Shown here in pieces: positions 16,554 to 24,254 of a stretch of DNA of 64,000 nt. Under the pieces are notes generated by a model. It made no database searches. It worked only from the letters and a program-made list of their open reading frames with translations, and was not told the origin of the DNA. A program made the translations under genes and the position numbers. The DNA is from G963662655 sp963665015. GTDB lineage: Bacteria; Cloacimonadota; Cloacimonadia; Cloacimonadales; JAIOQZ01. Position 1 is the first letter of the stretch, and the number at the start of each line of letters is the position of its first letter. Where the stretch lies: contig CAXXSY010000004.1 in the NCBI GenBank assembly GCA_963665015.2, positions 2,418,001 through 2,482,000 of the forward strand, in the 5' to 3' direction.

Positions 16554-17531
16554 ATGACATCGATCGAGCCACGTATAGAATTCGGAGTCAACTACATATG
16601 CTTCATTCACTCGCTCGCGGGAATCAACTGGCGGCTGAATGATCCAGCCCGATTCACCGGATTCCTGAGCAAAGACGAAATGGACATCTTGCAGACAAGC
16701 AGGCAGGAGCTATCCTTCGCCGACGGCAATGGCGGTGCGCTGGCAAGTGTGTTCTTTTTTCTGCCCTCCAGTTGCGGACTATCCACCGAAGAGGATTTCA
16801 AGCGCTATTTCTCGAAGCTTTCCGAGGCTGTCGGATCCGGCGACTGGCAACCGTTGGAATCATGTTATCGTGACAAGATCGAGAGGATCAGGGGATTTAT
16901 GCCGAACTTCCTCCACGGACCGGATTCACGCCCCGGCGTCGAATATGCCGAACGAATCGAGCATATCGAAAAAGTATTCACCCGGCACATCACCCGGTAC
17001 AAATCCGAGGTATGGCCCGACGAAAAGAATATGCTGGCCCGCGTCGCCAAAGCGATATCGAGCTTTTGGGACGCCCGGACAATGATCGCGACGTGGGAGC
17101 GGCTCCTGCGCACTCCCTTCGACGCCCCGTCCTACGACATCCTGCTCGTGTCCGCCATGCAGAACGGCCCCAGCGCCAACAGCCTCGCCTTCGACCTGAA
17201 CACCTTTCGCGCCGACGACGCACAAAATACCCTCGACTATCTGCGCATCTTCATCCCCCACGAGGTGGGAACCCACCTGTTCGTCCGCAGACTGCTGAAC
17301 ACGCACCCCGGCTTCGACTGGGACTACGTCTCCTACATCGCCATGGAAAACCTCTGCCATTTTCTCAACACGAAAACGTTCGGATTTGCGCCGTACTTCT
17401 CCCGCAACGACAGCTTCTATCACGGTGGGTTTTTCGCGGATTTTTATGAAAAAAAGTCTGCCGATGATCCGCTCACGCTGTTTCGACTCGCGGTGGAAAG
17501 GGCAACGGTAGCTGGACTGGCGCCGCAATAG
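16554..17531 (+). CDS. Putative metallopeptidase with HExxxH motif, family not recognised
   Basis: 325 residues, no signal peptide. Residues 236-241 read HEVGTH, an HExxxH motif of the type known in DUF1704 / tubulin-tyrosine carboxypeptidase-like gluzincins (HEIGTH there), and it is followed by the helix LFVRRLLNTHPGFDWDYVS and by E265 in YIAMENLCHFL, a plausible third zinc ligand. The stretch before it (LVSAMQNGPSANSLAFDLNT) could form the substrate edge strand. The remainder, including VFFFLPSSCGLSTEEDFKRY near residue 70, resembles nothing I can name, and the protein may not belong to DUF1704. The ATG is preceded by AAGGAGTCCC. The gene stands alone between two repeat-rich gaps. Confidence 0.65.
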   Translation: MTSIEPRIEFGVNYICFIHSLAGINWRLNDPARFTGFLSKDEMDILQTSRQELSFADGNGGALASVFFFLPSSCGLSTEEDFKRYFSKLSEAVGSGDWQPLESCYRDKIERIRGFMPNFLHGPDSRPGVEYAERIEHIEKVFTRHITRYKSEVWPDEKNMLARVAKAISSFWDARTMIATWERLLRTPFDAPSYDILLVSAMQNGPSANSLAFDLNTFRADDAQNTLDYLRIFIPHEVGTHLFVRRLLNTHPGFDWDYVSYIAMENLCHFLNTKTFGFAPYFSRNDSFYHGGFFADFYEKKSADDPLTLFRLAVERATVAGLAPQ

Positions 17532-17987
17532 CAGGTTACAGCCAGAGGCCCGCGCCTACAATAGAAAAAGGAAAATCTACTGCGTTTTTTACACAACCGC
17601 AATAACCTGAGGGCGTAAGCGCCGGGTAACGCCACCAATCCGAGCCCTCCAGCCGGCAGATTCGCGCGATCGCGAGCAGCCGTGTTCATTCACGACGAAG
17701 GCGTGGTGTTACACGGCGTCGCGAGGGATCGGGCGAAGATGCGGATGGATGACCATTGTCGAGCGTCCACTCTCTATCCTGTTCATTTCTTCTATCCCGC
17801 CTATCCTGCTTCAGACAAAAAAACAACATTCGGAAGACCTCGCAGGCTCGGACATTCAGAAGTTGGTTTATGCAGGCGAGGACGTCCGCGCTCCCAAGAA
17901 AAGGAGGCAGGCAAGGGTGCCTGCATACCAGCCGCAAGCGGCGTACTCCTTTCCCCTATTTAGGGGAAAGGCCGGGATAGGGGTTCC
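17532..17987. repeat. 456-base gap with several repeat families, including family A copy 2
   Basis: From left to right: a degenerate GGGCGTAAGCGCCGGGTAAC element (17611-17630, family F), family A copy 2 (17645-17751; inner arms CCGTGT 17680-17685 and ACACGG 17711-17716; outer arms TTCGC and GCGAA), the TTCYGAATGT palindrome in inverted orientation (17824-17871), a GGGTGCCTGCATACCAG fragment also present near 16450, and a degenerate GGGGAAAGGCCGGGATAGGGG block. No gene is supported. Confidence 0.75.
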
Positions 17988-19085
17988 CTACACCTCCGCC
18001 TTCACAACGAAGAATATACCCACAACGGCGAACACGATATTGGCGATCCAGGCAGAGAATAGCGGCGATAGCACCCCATTGTAACCCAAGCTCTGGCTCA
18101 CGCGCTGCGCGGACAGATACATGAAGCAGATCACCAATCCGAGCAGGAAGATGAGCCCGCGTCCCTTGCTGCGCGTCGAGGTCGATGCCAGCGGCACGCA
18201 GAACAGCAGGATAATCAGATTGGCAAAGGGAAACGACAGCTTGAAGTGCAGATCGACCAGCTCCTTGCGGAAGCTCTCCCCCACCTTCTTCAGCCGATTG
18301 ATGTAATCGCGCAATTCGAAGTAGTTCATCGACATCGGATCGCGCGCGCTCTTGATGAAGTCCAGCGGCGTCGCGTCCAGCTCGGGCACGACGGTCTCGG
18401 GGTAAAATTCGGTCAGCGCTTCTACCACCCGACCCTCGTGATCGAAGGAACGGATATAGCAGTTCTCCAGCACCCAGGCCTCGCCATTCCAGCTCGCCTT
18501 CGCGGCGGTTATCTTACGACTGATGGTACCGGACTCGTGGTCGAACGTGGTAATATCGATGGTCTTGAGATTGTTGCGATATCCGTCGAAGAATCCGATG
18601 AAATACAGCTTGTTATCCGTACCGCGATAATAGATGTTGCTGCGCATCTTGATGTCTTCGATCTTGCGATTCTTGATCTTCTCGGTGTAAATCACCTGCC
18701 GGATCGCCTCGGATTTGGGCAGCACGTACTCTCCGAAGAACATCACGAAGATGCTGAAAAAGAAGCCGAACCACAGGATGGGCGACACCATGCGCAGGAT
18801 GCTGAGTCCAGCCGCGCGGATGGCGATCGATTCGTTGTACTTGGACAGCGAATTCATGAGGAACAGACCGCTTAGCAGCACCGCCACAGGCGATGTAAGT
18901 ACGAAGAGATACGGAATCCTCGAGATGAAGTACGTCACGATATCGCGAATCTCCGCGTTGTAGCGCAGGAGCCGCGGCAGCCGATCGAAAATATCCACGA
19001 CGATGAAGATCACCGAAAACGACGCGGTGATGATCAACAGTGTGACGAGGTACTCCCTCAGGATGTAGCGGTCTAAAATCTTCAT
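17988..19085 (-). CDS. LptF/LptG family LPS export permease
   Basis: 365 residues with the YjgP/YjgQ layout: three N-terminal membrane helices (about 12-33, 58-82, 98-122), a periplasmic beta-jellyroll of about 150 residues (IYYRGTDNKLYFIGFFDGYR ... AKASWNGEAWVLENCYIRSF), then three C-terminal helices (KLSFPFANLIILLFCVPLAS onward). LptF and LptG are the membrane half of the LptB2FG ABC exporter that pulls LPS from the inner membrane toward the outer membrane. The N-terminus ILDRYILREYL and the ARDPMSMNYFELRDYINRLK region are typical of this family; LptG rather than LptF is likely but not certain. It follows a GT4 gene by 24 bases on the same strand, in an LPS-related operon. Confidence 0.88.
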   Translation of the reverse strand: MKILDRYILREYLVTLLIITASFSVIFIVVDIFDRLPRLLRYNAEIRDIVTYFISRIPYLFVLTSPVAVLLSGLFLMNSLSKYNESIAIRAAGLSILRMVSPILWFGFFFSIFVMFFGEYVLPKSEAIRQVIYTEKIKNRKIEDIKMRSNIYYRGTDNKLYFIGFFDGYRNNLKTIDITTFDHESGTISRKITAAKASWNGEAWVLENCYIRSFDHEGRVVEALTEFYPETVVPELDATPLDFIKSARDPMSMNYFELRDYINRLKKVGESFRKELVDLHFKLSFPFANLIILLFCVPLASTSTRSKGRGLIFLLGLVICFMYLSAQRVSQSLGYNGVLSPLFSAWIANIVFAVVGIFFVVKAEV

Positions 19086-19109
19086 GATCTGCTTTATAAA
19101 ATCGGCGTG

Positions 19110-20210
19110 TTAATCCTGCAAGATATTTTTGTAGATTTGCAGGAATCGCTTGCGAATCACCTCGCACTCGAAGTGCTCGTGGACGTAGCGGAATCCCGTC
19201 TCCCCCATCGCTTTCCTGTCGCTCGAAGCCAGCTTCCGGATGCCGTCGGCAAGCGCTTTCGGATCGCTGTGCGGCACCACGATTCCATGTCCGGGAACGA
19301 TGTCCGGCAGGATCCCCGCGTCGGTGGTCACCAGCGGCTTCTTCATCGCCATGAACTCCAGCGCCACGCGGCTGTTCGCCTCCGAGCCGATGGACGATAT
19401 CACACCCGCGTCCGAAGCCGCGATCAGCTCCGCGACATCCTCGATCCATCCGACCAGTCGTACCCTGCCGCCGATCATCGATTCGACCTCGCGGAAGTGC
19501 GGGTAATCCGTGTTTCCGACAAGCAGTAGCGTGAAATCGAATCCCTCCTGCTCCAGCATCTTCGCAGCACGCAGCAGATACTCGTGCCCCTTGATCGGCT
19601 CGAACCTCCCGATATGCACCAGGCAAAATTCATCGCCGATCCCATGCTTCTTCCGCAACGTGTCACGATCATACCGGGCAAAATCGAAATGCTCCGTATC
19701 GAGCGGGAAATGCAGCGTTTCCACCCTGTCCGGCGGAAGCCCGAAGTCGAGCAGCTCTTTGCGTTCTCGCTCGGACGGTACGATGGTCAATTTCGTATTG
19801 TTCTGGTAGAGGATGCGGTTGCCGAGGTTGTGTCGAATAGGGGTAGCCGTTCCGCGCGTTCGCACAATGGTCGTTCGGCTTCCGGTCAGCCAGTTGGCGA
19901 GAATCCCCATCGAATGCATGGCAGAACGGTAGAAGATGTGCAGGACGTCCGGTCGCTCGGCTCGAATCACTTGCATCAGCCTGGTCAGACCGACCAGATG
20001 TCGTACCGGATTGTTATGGAAGGCAAGTTGATCGATCGGATAGACCCGGATCCCGATCTTGCCGGATTGCTGAATCACACGCGACGTCGGCCCGATCACG
20101 ATGCACTCGTAGCCGGCTTCATGCGCGAAACGGATGTTCTCCCACAGATTCTGCGCCTCGGCGTTGTAGCCGTCGTAGTTGAACAGAAACGCGAGCTCAG
20201 GTCGTGCCAT
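19110..20210 (-). CDS. GT4 family glycosyltransferase
   Basis: 366 residues with a two-domain GT-B layout. The N-terminal half opens FLFNYDGYNAEAQNLWENIR; the C-terminal half has VHIGRFEPIKGHEYLLRAAK and ends with the E(x7)E-type nucleotide-sugar site EANSRVALEFMAMKKPLVTT followed by DAGILPDIV. GT4 retaining enzymes of this kind add sugars to LPS core or other surface glycans at the cytoplasmic face. The start codon overlaps the last 14 bases of the GT9 gene, and the LptF/G gene follows by 24 bases, so all three probably share a transcript and an LPS role. Donor and acceptor are unknown. Confidence 0.88.
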   Translation of the reverse strand: MARPELAFLFNYDGYNAEAQNLWENIRFAHEAGYECIVIGPTSRVIQQSGKIGIRVYPIDQLAFHNNPVRHLVGLTRLMQVIRAERPDVLHIFYRSAMHSMGILANWLTGSRTTIVRTRGTATPIRHNLGNRILYQNNTKLTIVPSERERKELLDFGLPPDRVETLHFPLDTEHFDFARYDRDTLRKKHGIGDEFCLVHIGRFEPIKGHEYLLRAAKMLEQEGFDFTLLLVGNTDYPHFREVESMIGGRVRLVGWIEDVAELIAASDAGVISSIGSEANSRVALEFMAMKKPLVTTDAGILPDIVPGHGIVVPHSDPKALADGIRKLASSDRKAMGETGFRYVHEHFECEVIRKRFLQIYKNILQD

Positions 20211-21234
20211 AGGTCTCGACGATGTACTCGTACACCGCTTCCGGCTTGATGTCGGTCATGCATCTGTGGTGCCCGCGCGGGCATTTATCACCGCCGTGCT
20301 TGCCGCAGGGCCGACAGCTCAGATCGACCTCGAAGATCGTATCCTTCCCGCCATATGGCAGATAGCCCAGTTCGTCCGTCGTGGGACCGAAGAAGGCGAT
20401 CACCGGCGTATCGACCGCGTTTGCCACGTGCATAAGTCCGCTGTCGTTGCAGAGCAGCATCCGGCATTTCGCGATGACCGCCGCCGCCTTCAGGATCGAG
20501 GTCTTTCCCGCCAGATTGATCGCGTCGATTCCGGCTTTTTCGATGATCTCGCGACAGGTCTCTTCTTCCGAAGGAGCGCCAAGGAACACCAGTTGATAGC
20601 CCTTCTCGCGCAGCATCTTCGCCAGCTCAACATAGTGCTTTTCGGGCCAGCGTTTGGTAAACGACATTGACCCTGGCGCGATTGCGATACGCTTTTTCTC
20701 TGCGTACTTCAACAGCATCGTCTCGGCGAAACTTTTGTCCGAAGCGGACGGATAGAGGTGCGCGTGTATCGGAAACGTATCATCCGTGAGCGGCTTCAAT
20801 AGCGTCATGTTCTTCTCGACGCGGCGGATACCCTTCTCCCACGGAATGCGATAGTTGTAGAATTTCCGTGAAAAACCCTGACCGAATCCGATCCTGTGCG
20901 GAATCCGCGCCAGCTTCAACATGTACGCAGTGGTAACGGAACGGTGTGCCGAGACCGCCAGATCGTAGTCGCGCTCCGTGATCCTGGATATCATGCCGAG
21001 GGTCAGCAGCGGTTTCAGGGGGCTGTCCTTGGCGAAAGTCAGGATGTTCGAGATATCGGGATTGTTCAACAGAACTTCGCGGTACTTCCAGTTCACCATC
21101 ACGTCGATGGTAGCCTCGGGATACAGCTTCTTCAGGACTTCTACGAGTGGTGTGATCAGGATCACATCGCCGATGAGCGCCGTCTGGACGACGAGAATCC
21201 TCTTGGGCTTGAAATCGGGTGGTATCTTCTTCAT
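20197..21234 (-). CDS. GT9 family heptosyltransferase-like glycosyltransferase
   Basis: 345 residues. The N-terminal KRILVVQTALIGDVILITPL and C-terminal LLCNDSGLMHVANAVDTPVI followed by AFFGPT are the hallmark strings of the ADP-heptose:LPS heptosyltransferase family (WaaC/WaaF-like, GT9). A cysteine cluster CRPCGKHGGDKC..GHHRC near the end matches the metal-site-like motif found in many members. It is expected to add heptose or a related sugar to the LPS inner core. It is the first gene of the GT9-GT4-LptF/G series and begins shortly after the serC terminator hairpin, so it likely has its own promoter or receives readthrough from serC. Confidence 0.9.
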   Translation of the reverse strand: MKKIPPDFKPKRILVVQTALIGDVILITPLVEVLKKLYPEATIDVMVNWKYREVLLNNPDISNILTFAKDSPLKPLLTLGMISRITERDYDLAVSAHRSVTTAYMLKLARIPHRIGFGQGFSRKFYNYRIPWEKGIRRVEKNMTLLKPLTDDTFPIHAHLYPSASDKSFAETMLLKYAEKKRIAIAPGSMSFTKRWPEKHYVELAKMLREKGYQLVFLGAPSEEETCREIIEKAGIDAINLAGKTSILKAAAVIAKCRMLLCNDSGLMHVANAVDTPVIAFFGPTTDELGYLPYGGKDTIFEVDLSCRPCGKHGGDKCPRGHHRCMTDIKPEAVYEYIVETYGTT

Positions 21235-21241
21235 AGCTTGA

Positions 21242-21273
21242 TAAAGGAAAAACAGCCCGGTTACCCGGGCTGT
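21242..21273 (-). terminator. Rho-independent terminator downstream of serC
   Basis: On the minus strand a 9-bp stem ACAGCCCGG/CCGGGCTGT (21252-21260 and 21265-21273) with a four-base loop is followed by TTTTTCCTTTAT. It sits between the serC stop codon and the start of the GT9 gene. Confidence 0.85.
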
Positions 21274-21284
21274 CTATATGATGT

Positions 21285-22367
21285 TTAGCCGTTGTTCTTT
21301 TCGAACTCGACCATGAATTCTTTGAGTTGCTGGCACGCCTCGATCGGTAGCGCGTTGTAGGTCGATGCGCGGCATCCGCCCACATCGCGGTGACCCTTGA
21401 GGTTGCTCATACCGGCGGCAGCGCCCTCGGCGATGAACTTCTTTTCGAGCTCTTCGGATGGAAGACGGAACACGATGTTCATCAGCGAGCGGTCTTCCTT
21501 GTTCACCGGCGAGCGGTAGAAATCCGAGCCGTCGATCACGTCGTAGATCAATCCGGCTTTCTTGATGTTCTGCTGCTCGACACCGGACAATCCGCCATTG
21601 TCTTCGATCCACTTCAGGACGAGCCCGACGATGTAGATCGGGAAGCAGGGCGGTGTGTTGAACATGGAGCCTTTGTCGATATGCGTCTTGTAGGAGAGCA
21701 TGGTGGGAAGTCCGCCGTTGAAGCGCTCGATCATGTCCTTGCGGATCACGACCATGGTCACGCCGGCGGGGCCGATGTTCTTCTGCGCACCCGCGTAGAT
21801 CATGGCATGCTTGTTGAAGGGCAGCGGTTTGCTCAGAAAGTTCGATGACATATCCGAGATAAGCGGAATATCGCCCACTTCGGGGGTATATTTGTATTCC
21901 GTACCCATGATGGTATTGTTCGTGGTATAGTGGAAGTAAGCGGGATTAGCCGACAGGGTGAATTCCTTCGGGATATAGGTGAAATTCTTGTCTTCGGAAG
22001 ACGCGGCCACATGGCAGCCCTTGCCTATCTTCTTGCATTCCTTGATAGCCTTGGTGGCCCAAACGCCGGTGTTGATGTAGTTGCCTTCCTTGCCGTCCGG
22101 GCAGAGGTTCATGGGAAGCATGAGGAACTGCATGCTGGCTCCGCCACCGAGGAACAGAACTTCATAGTCGTCGCCCAGTTCCATGATACGCTTGGCGCGA
22201 TCCATCGCATCGTCGATGATTCCCTGATATGCCTTGCTGCGGTGGCTCATCTCCATAACGGAGAGACCCTGTCCCTTATAGCTAACCAAGTTTTCCTGTG
22301 CTTCGAGCAGCACTGCTTCCGGTAATACCGCCGGTCCGGCGCTGAAATTCGCGATTCTGCCTTTCAT
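21285..22367 (-). CDS. serC: Phosphoserine aminotransferase
   Basis: 360 residues, the normal SerC length. It converts 3-phosphohydroxypyruvate and glutamate to phosphoserine in serine synthesis (and may act in pyridoxal phosphate synthesis). Diagnostic strings are NFSAGPAVLPEAVLLEAQEN, MEMSHRSKAYQGII, FLGGGASMQF, YINTGVWATKAIKE, the PLP lysine in IYAGAQKNIGPAGVT, THIDKGSMFNTPPCFPIYIV and GHRDVGGCRASTYNALP. The ATG at 22367 is preferred over the TTG at 22370 because AGGAGG ends four bases before it. A terminator hairpin follows at once (21242-21273). Confidence 0.95.
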   Translation of the reverse strand: MKGRIANFSAGPAVLPEAVLLEAQENLVSYKGQGLSVMEMSHRSKAYQGIIDDAMDRAKRIMELGDDYEVLFLGGGASMQFLMLPMNLCPDGKEGNYINTGVWATKAIKECKKIGKGCHVAASSEDKNFTYIPKEFTLSANPAYFHYTTNNTIMGTEYKYTPEVGDIPLISDMSSNFLSKPLPFNKHAMIYAGAQKNIGPAGVTMVVIRKDMIERFNGGLPTMLSYKTHIDKGSMFNTPPCFPIYIVGLVLKWIEDNGGLSGVEQQNIKKAGLIYDVIDGSDFYRSPVNKEDRSLMNIVFRLPSEELEKKFIAEGAAAGMSNLKGHRDVGGCRASTYNALPIEACQQLKEFMVEFEKNNG

Positions 22368-22490
22368 CAATCCTCCTGAAATCGGTTTTCAACCTGCGTA
22401 GTTCACCTATGCAGTCGCATTTTTGAGATAAAATTTGCCTGCCATGTTTACACGCAAGTTATTTTTTTCATTCACCCCGATTTATCGTCG

Positions 22491-23003
22491 CTACTTTTCG
22501 ATTTCCGTTCCGGTTTGTCCAGCTTCTTCTACAAATCTTCGGTCGCTCCGGTGTTTCCTCGCCTCGATCGCCTTCGTATCCAGCCAGCCGGTGGTCACAT
22601 CTTCCGTCGATTCGAAGTCGGGAATATACGGTTTGATATCCAAAAGCGGCGTGCCGTCCAGCATATCCGCACCCTCGAAGACGATGCGATTCCCCTCGAT
22701 CGAGACCAGCTTCACTAGCGATAGCCCGATATGATTGGGTCGGCTGGGAGCCCGTGTCGAATACACACCGCGCAACTCGTTGTCGAGGAATGGCATTACC
22801 AATAGCTTCCGGTGATTCATTCGGTGGAAATAGTATATCAGATAAATGTGCGAGAAACCGTCGAGGTCTTTCAAGCCCGTCACATACTCGTCGTGAAGAT
22901 GGATTTCTCCCCGCATTCCGGTAGCACCGACGGGCTGAATGGGCATCCCTTCAGGCTGGACATGCGGAGTATGGATGATTCCGATGGGATCGAGCGTGAT
23001 CAC
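22491..23003 (-). CDS. trmO: tRNA (adenine-N6) methyltransferase TrmO-like (TsaA/YaeB)
   Basis: 170 residues. The TsaA-like beta-barrel signature is clear: PIGIIHTP at the start, GFSHIYLIYYFHRM in the middle and VYSTRAPSRPNHIGLSLVKL. Characterised members use S-adenosylmethionine to methylate the t6A nucleoside at position 37 of threonine tRNAs. The GTG start lies in a four-base GTGA overlap with the stop codon of the response regulator gene, indicating translational coupling. The protein lacks the longer C-terminal extension of the E. coli form, as many bacterial members do. Confidence 0.85.
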   Translation of the reverse strand: MITLDPIGIIHTPHVQPEGMPIQPVGATGMRGEIHLHDEYVTGLKDLDGFSHIYLIYYFHRMNHRKLLVMPFLDNELRGVYSTRAPSRPNHIGLSLVKLVSIEGNRIVFEGADMLDGTPLLDIKPYIPDFESTEDVTTGWLDTKAIEARKHRSDRRFVEEAGQTGTEIEK

Positions 23004-24190
23004 TTTTTGCCGAATTTCCTGACCTTCAAGAATGTTATATCGTCCAGAACATGCTCACTCGTGAAATCGAACTTGCCGACAAGCTCTTCCAGCGTCAGAT
23101 CGAGGCTTCTCATCTGCGCCAACAAAAATTCGTTCTTCTCCTGCGGCGTCTGGTAGTCCAGCAGGTCGAGAATGCCGTCCGATACCAGGTAAAGCGCAAA
23201 CTCGTCCGGCAGCGGAATCTCGATATCCTCATACTGCGTGAAGTCGAAAATCCCGATGGGGAAGCTCTTCTGCGGAATGAACCGCGATTTGCCGTCAAAC
23301 AGGATGGGGAAAGGATATTGCCCGCCGTTCGCACAGATCATTGTCTGCTTTGCCGTATCGATCACACCGAAGAAAATGGTGAGGAATTTGTCGATCTTCT
23401 GATAGAGAATCTCGTCGTTGAGCTCCCGAAGAATTTTGGAAGGACTCAGGATCGTCTCATCGTGTTCTTCGGTAAATTCGCGCAGCCTCCTCGACATGAA
23501 GCTTTTCAGCAGCACGGTCACGAACGCGGAGGAGACTCCGTGCCCGGAGACGTCCGCGATATAGAAGCCGATGTGGTTGTCGTCGATCGCGAAGTAGTCG
23601 AGGAAATCGCCGCTGAGAAACGTCGAGGGTATCAGGTGCCGACTGAACTCGTATTGCCCGAACATCTGGATTTCGAGCGGCAGAAGCTGGAACTGAATTC
23701 TGCGTCCTGACTTCTCGTCCTCTTCCAGCTTGTAGATCATATCGTTGAGCTCCTGATTCGCCTTGATCAGGTGCTCGCGCTGCATGCGGTTGTCGCGCAA
23801 TAGCTGCGCGCGCTCGAACGATTTCTCCAGCGAGTGCTGAAAGATATCAAGCTTGGAGACAGGCTTCAGGATATAGTCCCATGCCCCCTGCCGGATCGCC
23901 TTGACCACTTCCTGGACGTCGTTCAAGCCGGACACCGCGATGATCGGTATCTCGGGGTACAGTTTGCTAACCTGGGCAATCACCTCAAAACCGTTCACTT
24001 CCGGCATCATCAGATCGACCAGAATCATATCGACGGCCTCGTGCTTCAGGGTTTCGAGCGCAATCCCACCATGGGCCGCTTCCAGTGTTTCATAGCCGAG
24101 TCGATTCAGGATCGTACACACCGTGTAGCGTACAATCTCTTCGTCCTCGGTTACGAGAATTCTCTTTGTCGGGTTTTTGTCTGACATCAT
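23000..24190 (-). CDS. Response regulator with PP2C-type (SpoIIE/RsbU) phosphatase output
   Basis: 396 residues. The receiver domain (about 9-125) has the acidic pair in LVTEDEE, phospho-acceptor D59 in ILVDLMMPEVNG, and the KP pair in YILKPVSK. A coiled linker (about 128-160) leads to a PP2C/SpoIIE domain with the metal-binding motifs SGDFLDYF, ADVSGHGVSSAF, ANGGQYPFPIL, LVSDGILDLLD and DDITFLKV. Such proteins dephosphorylate an anti-sigma-factor antagonist and so steer a partner-switching pathway when the receiver is phosphorylated. The large hybrid kinase upstream (gap about 64 bases) is the obvious phospho-donor candidate. Two adjacent ATG codons (24190, 24187) are possible. It overlaps trmO by four bases. 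Confidence 0.9.
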   Translation of the reverse strand: MMSDKNPTKRILVTEDEEIVRYTVCTILNRLGYETLEAAHGGIALETLKHEAVDMILVDLMMPEVNGFEVIAQVSKLYPEIPIIAVSGLNDVQEVVKAIRQGAWDYILKPVSKLDIFQHSLEKSFERAQLLRDNRMQREHLIKANQELNDMIYKLEEDEKSGRRIQFQLLPLEIQMFGQYEFSRHLIPSTFLSGDFLDYFAIDDNHIGFYIADVSGHGVSSAFVTVLLKSFMSRRLREFTEEHDETILSPSKILRELNDEILYQKIDKFLTIFFGVIDTAKQTMICANGGQYPFPILFDGKSRFIPQKSFPIGIFDFTQYEDIEIPLPDEFALYLVSDGILDLLDYQTPQEKNEFLLAQMRSLDLTLEELVGKFDFTSEHVLDDITFLKVRKFGKK

Positions 24191-24254
24191 GAGTCCTGCT
24201 ATTCGTTTCTATTTGCTACAAAACAAAGATACAATGATGATTCTGTCAACTTTT

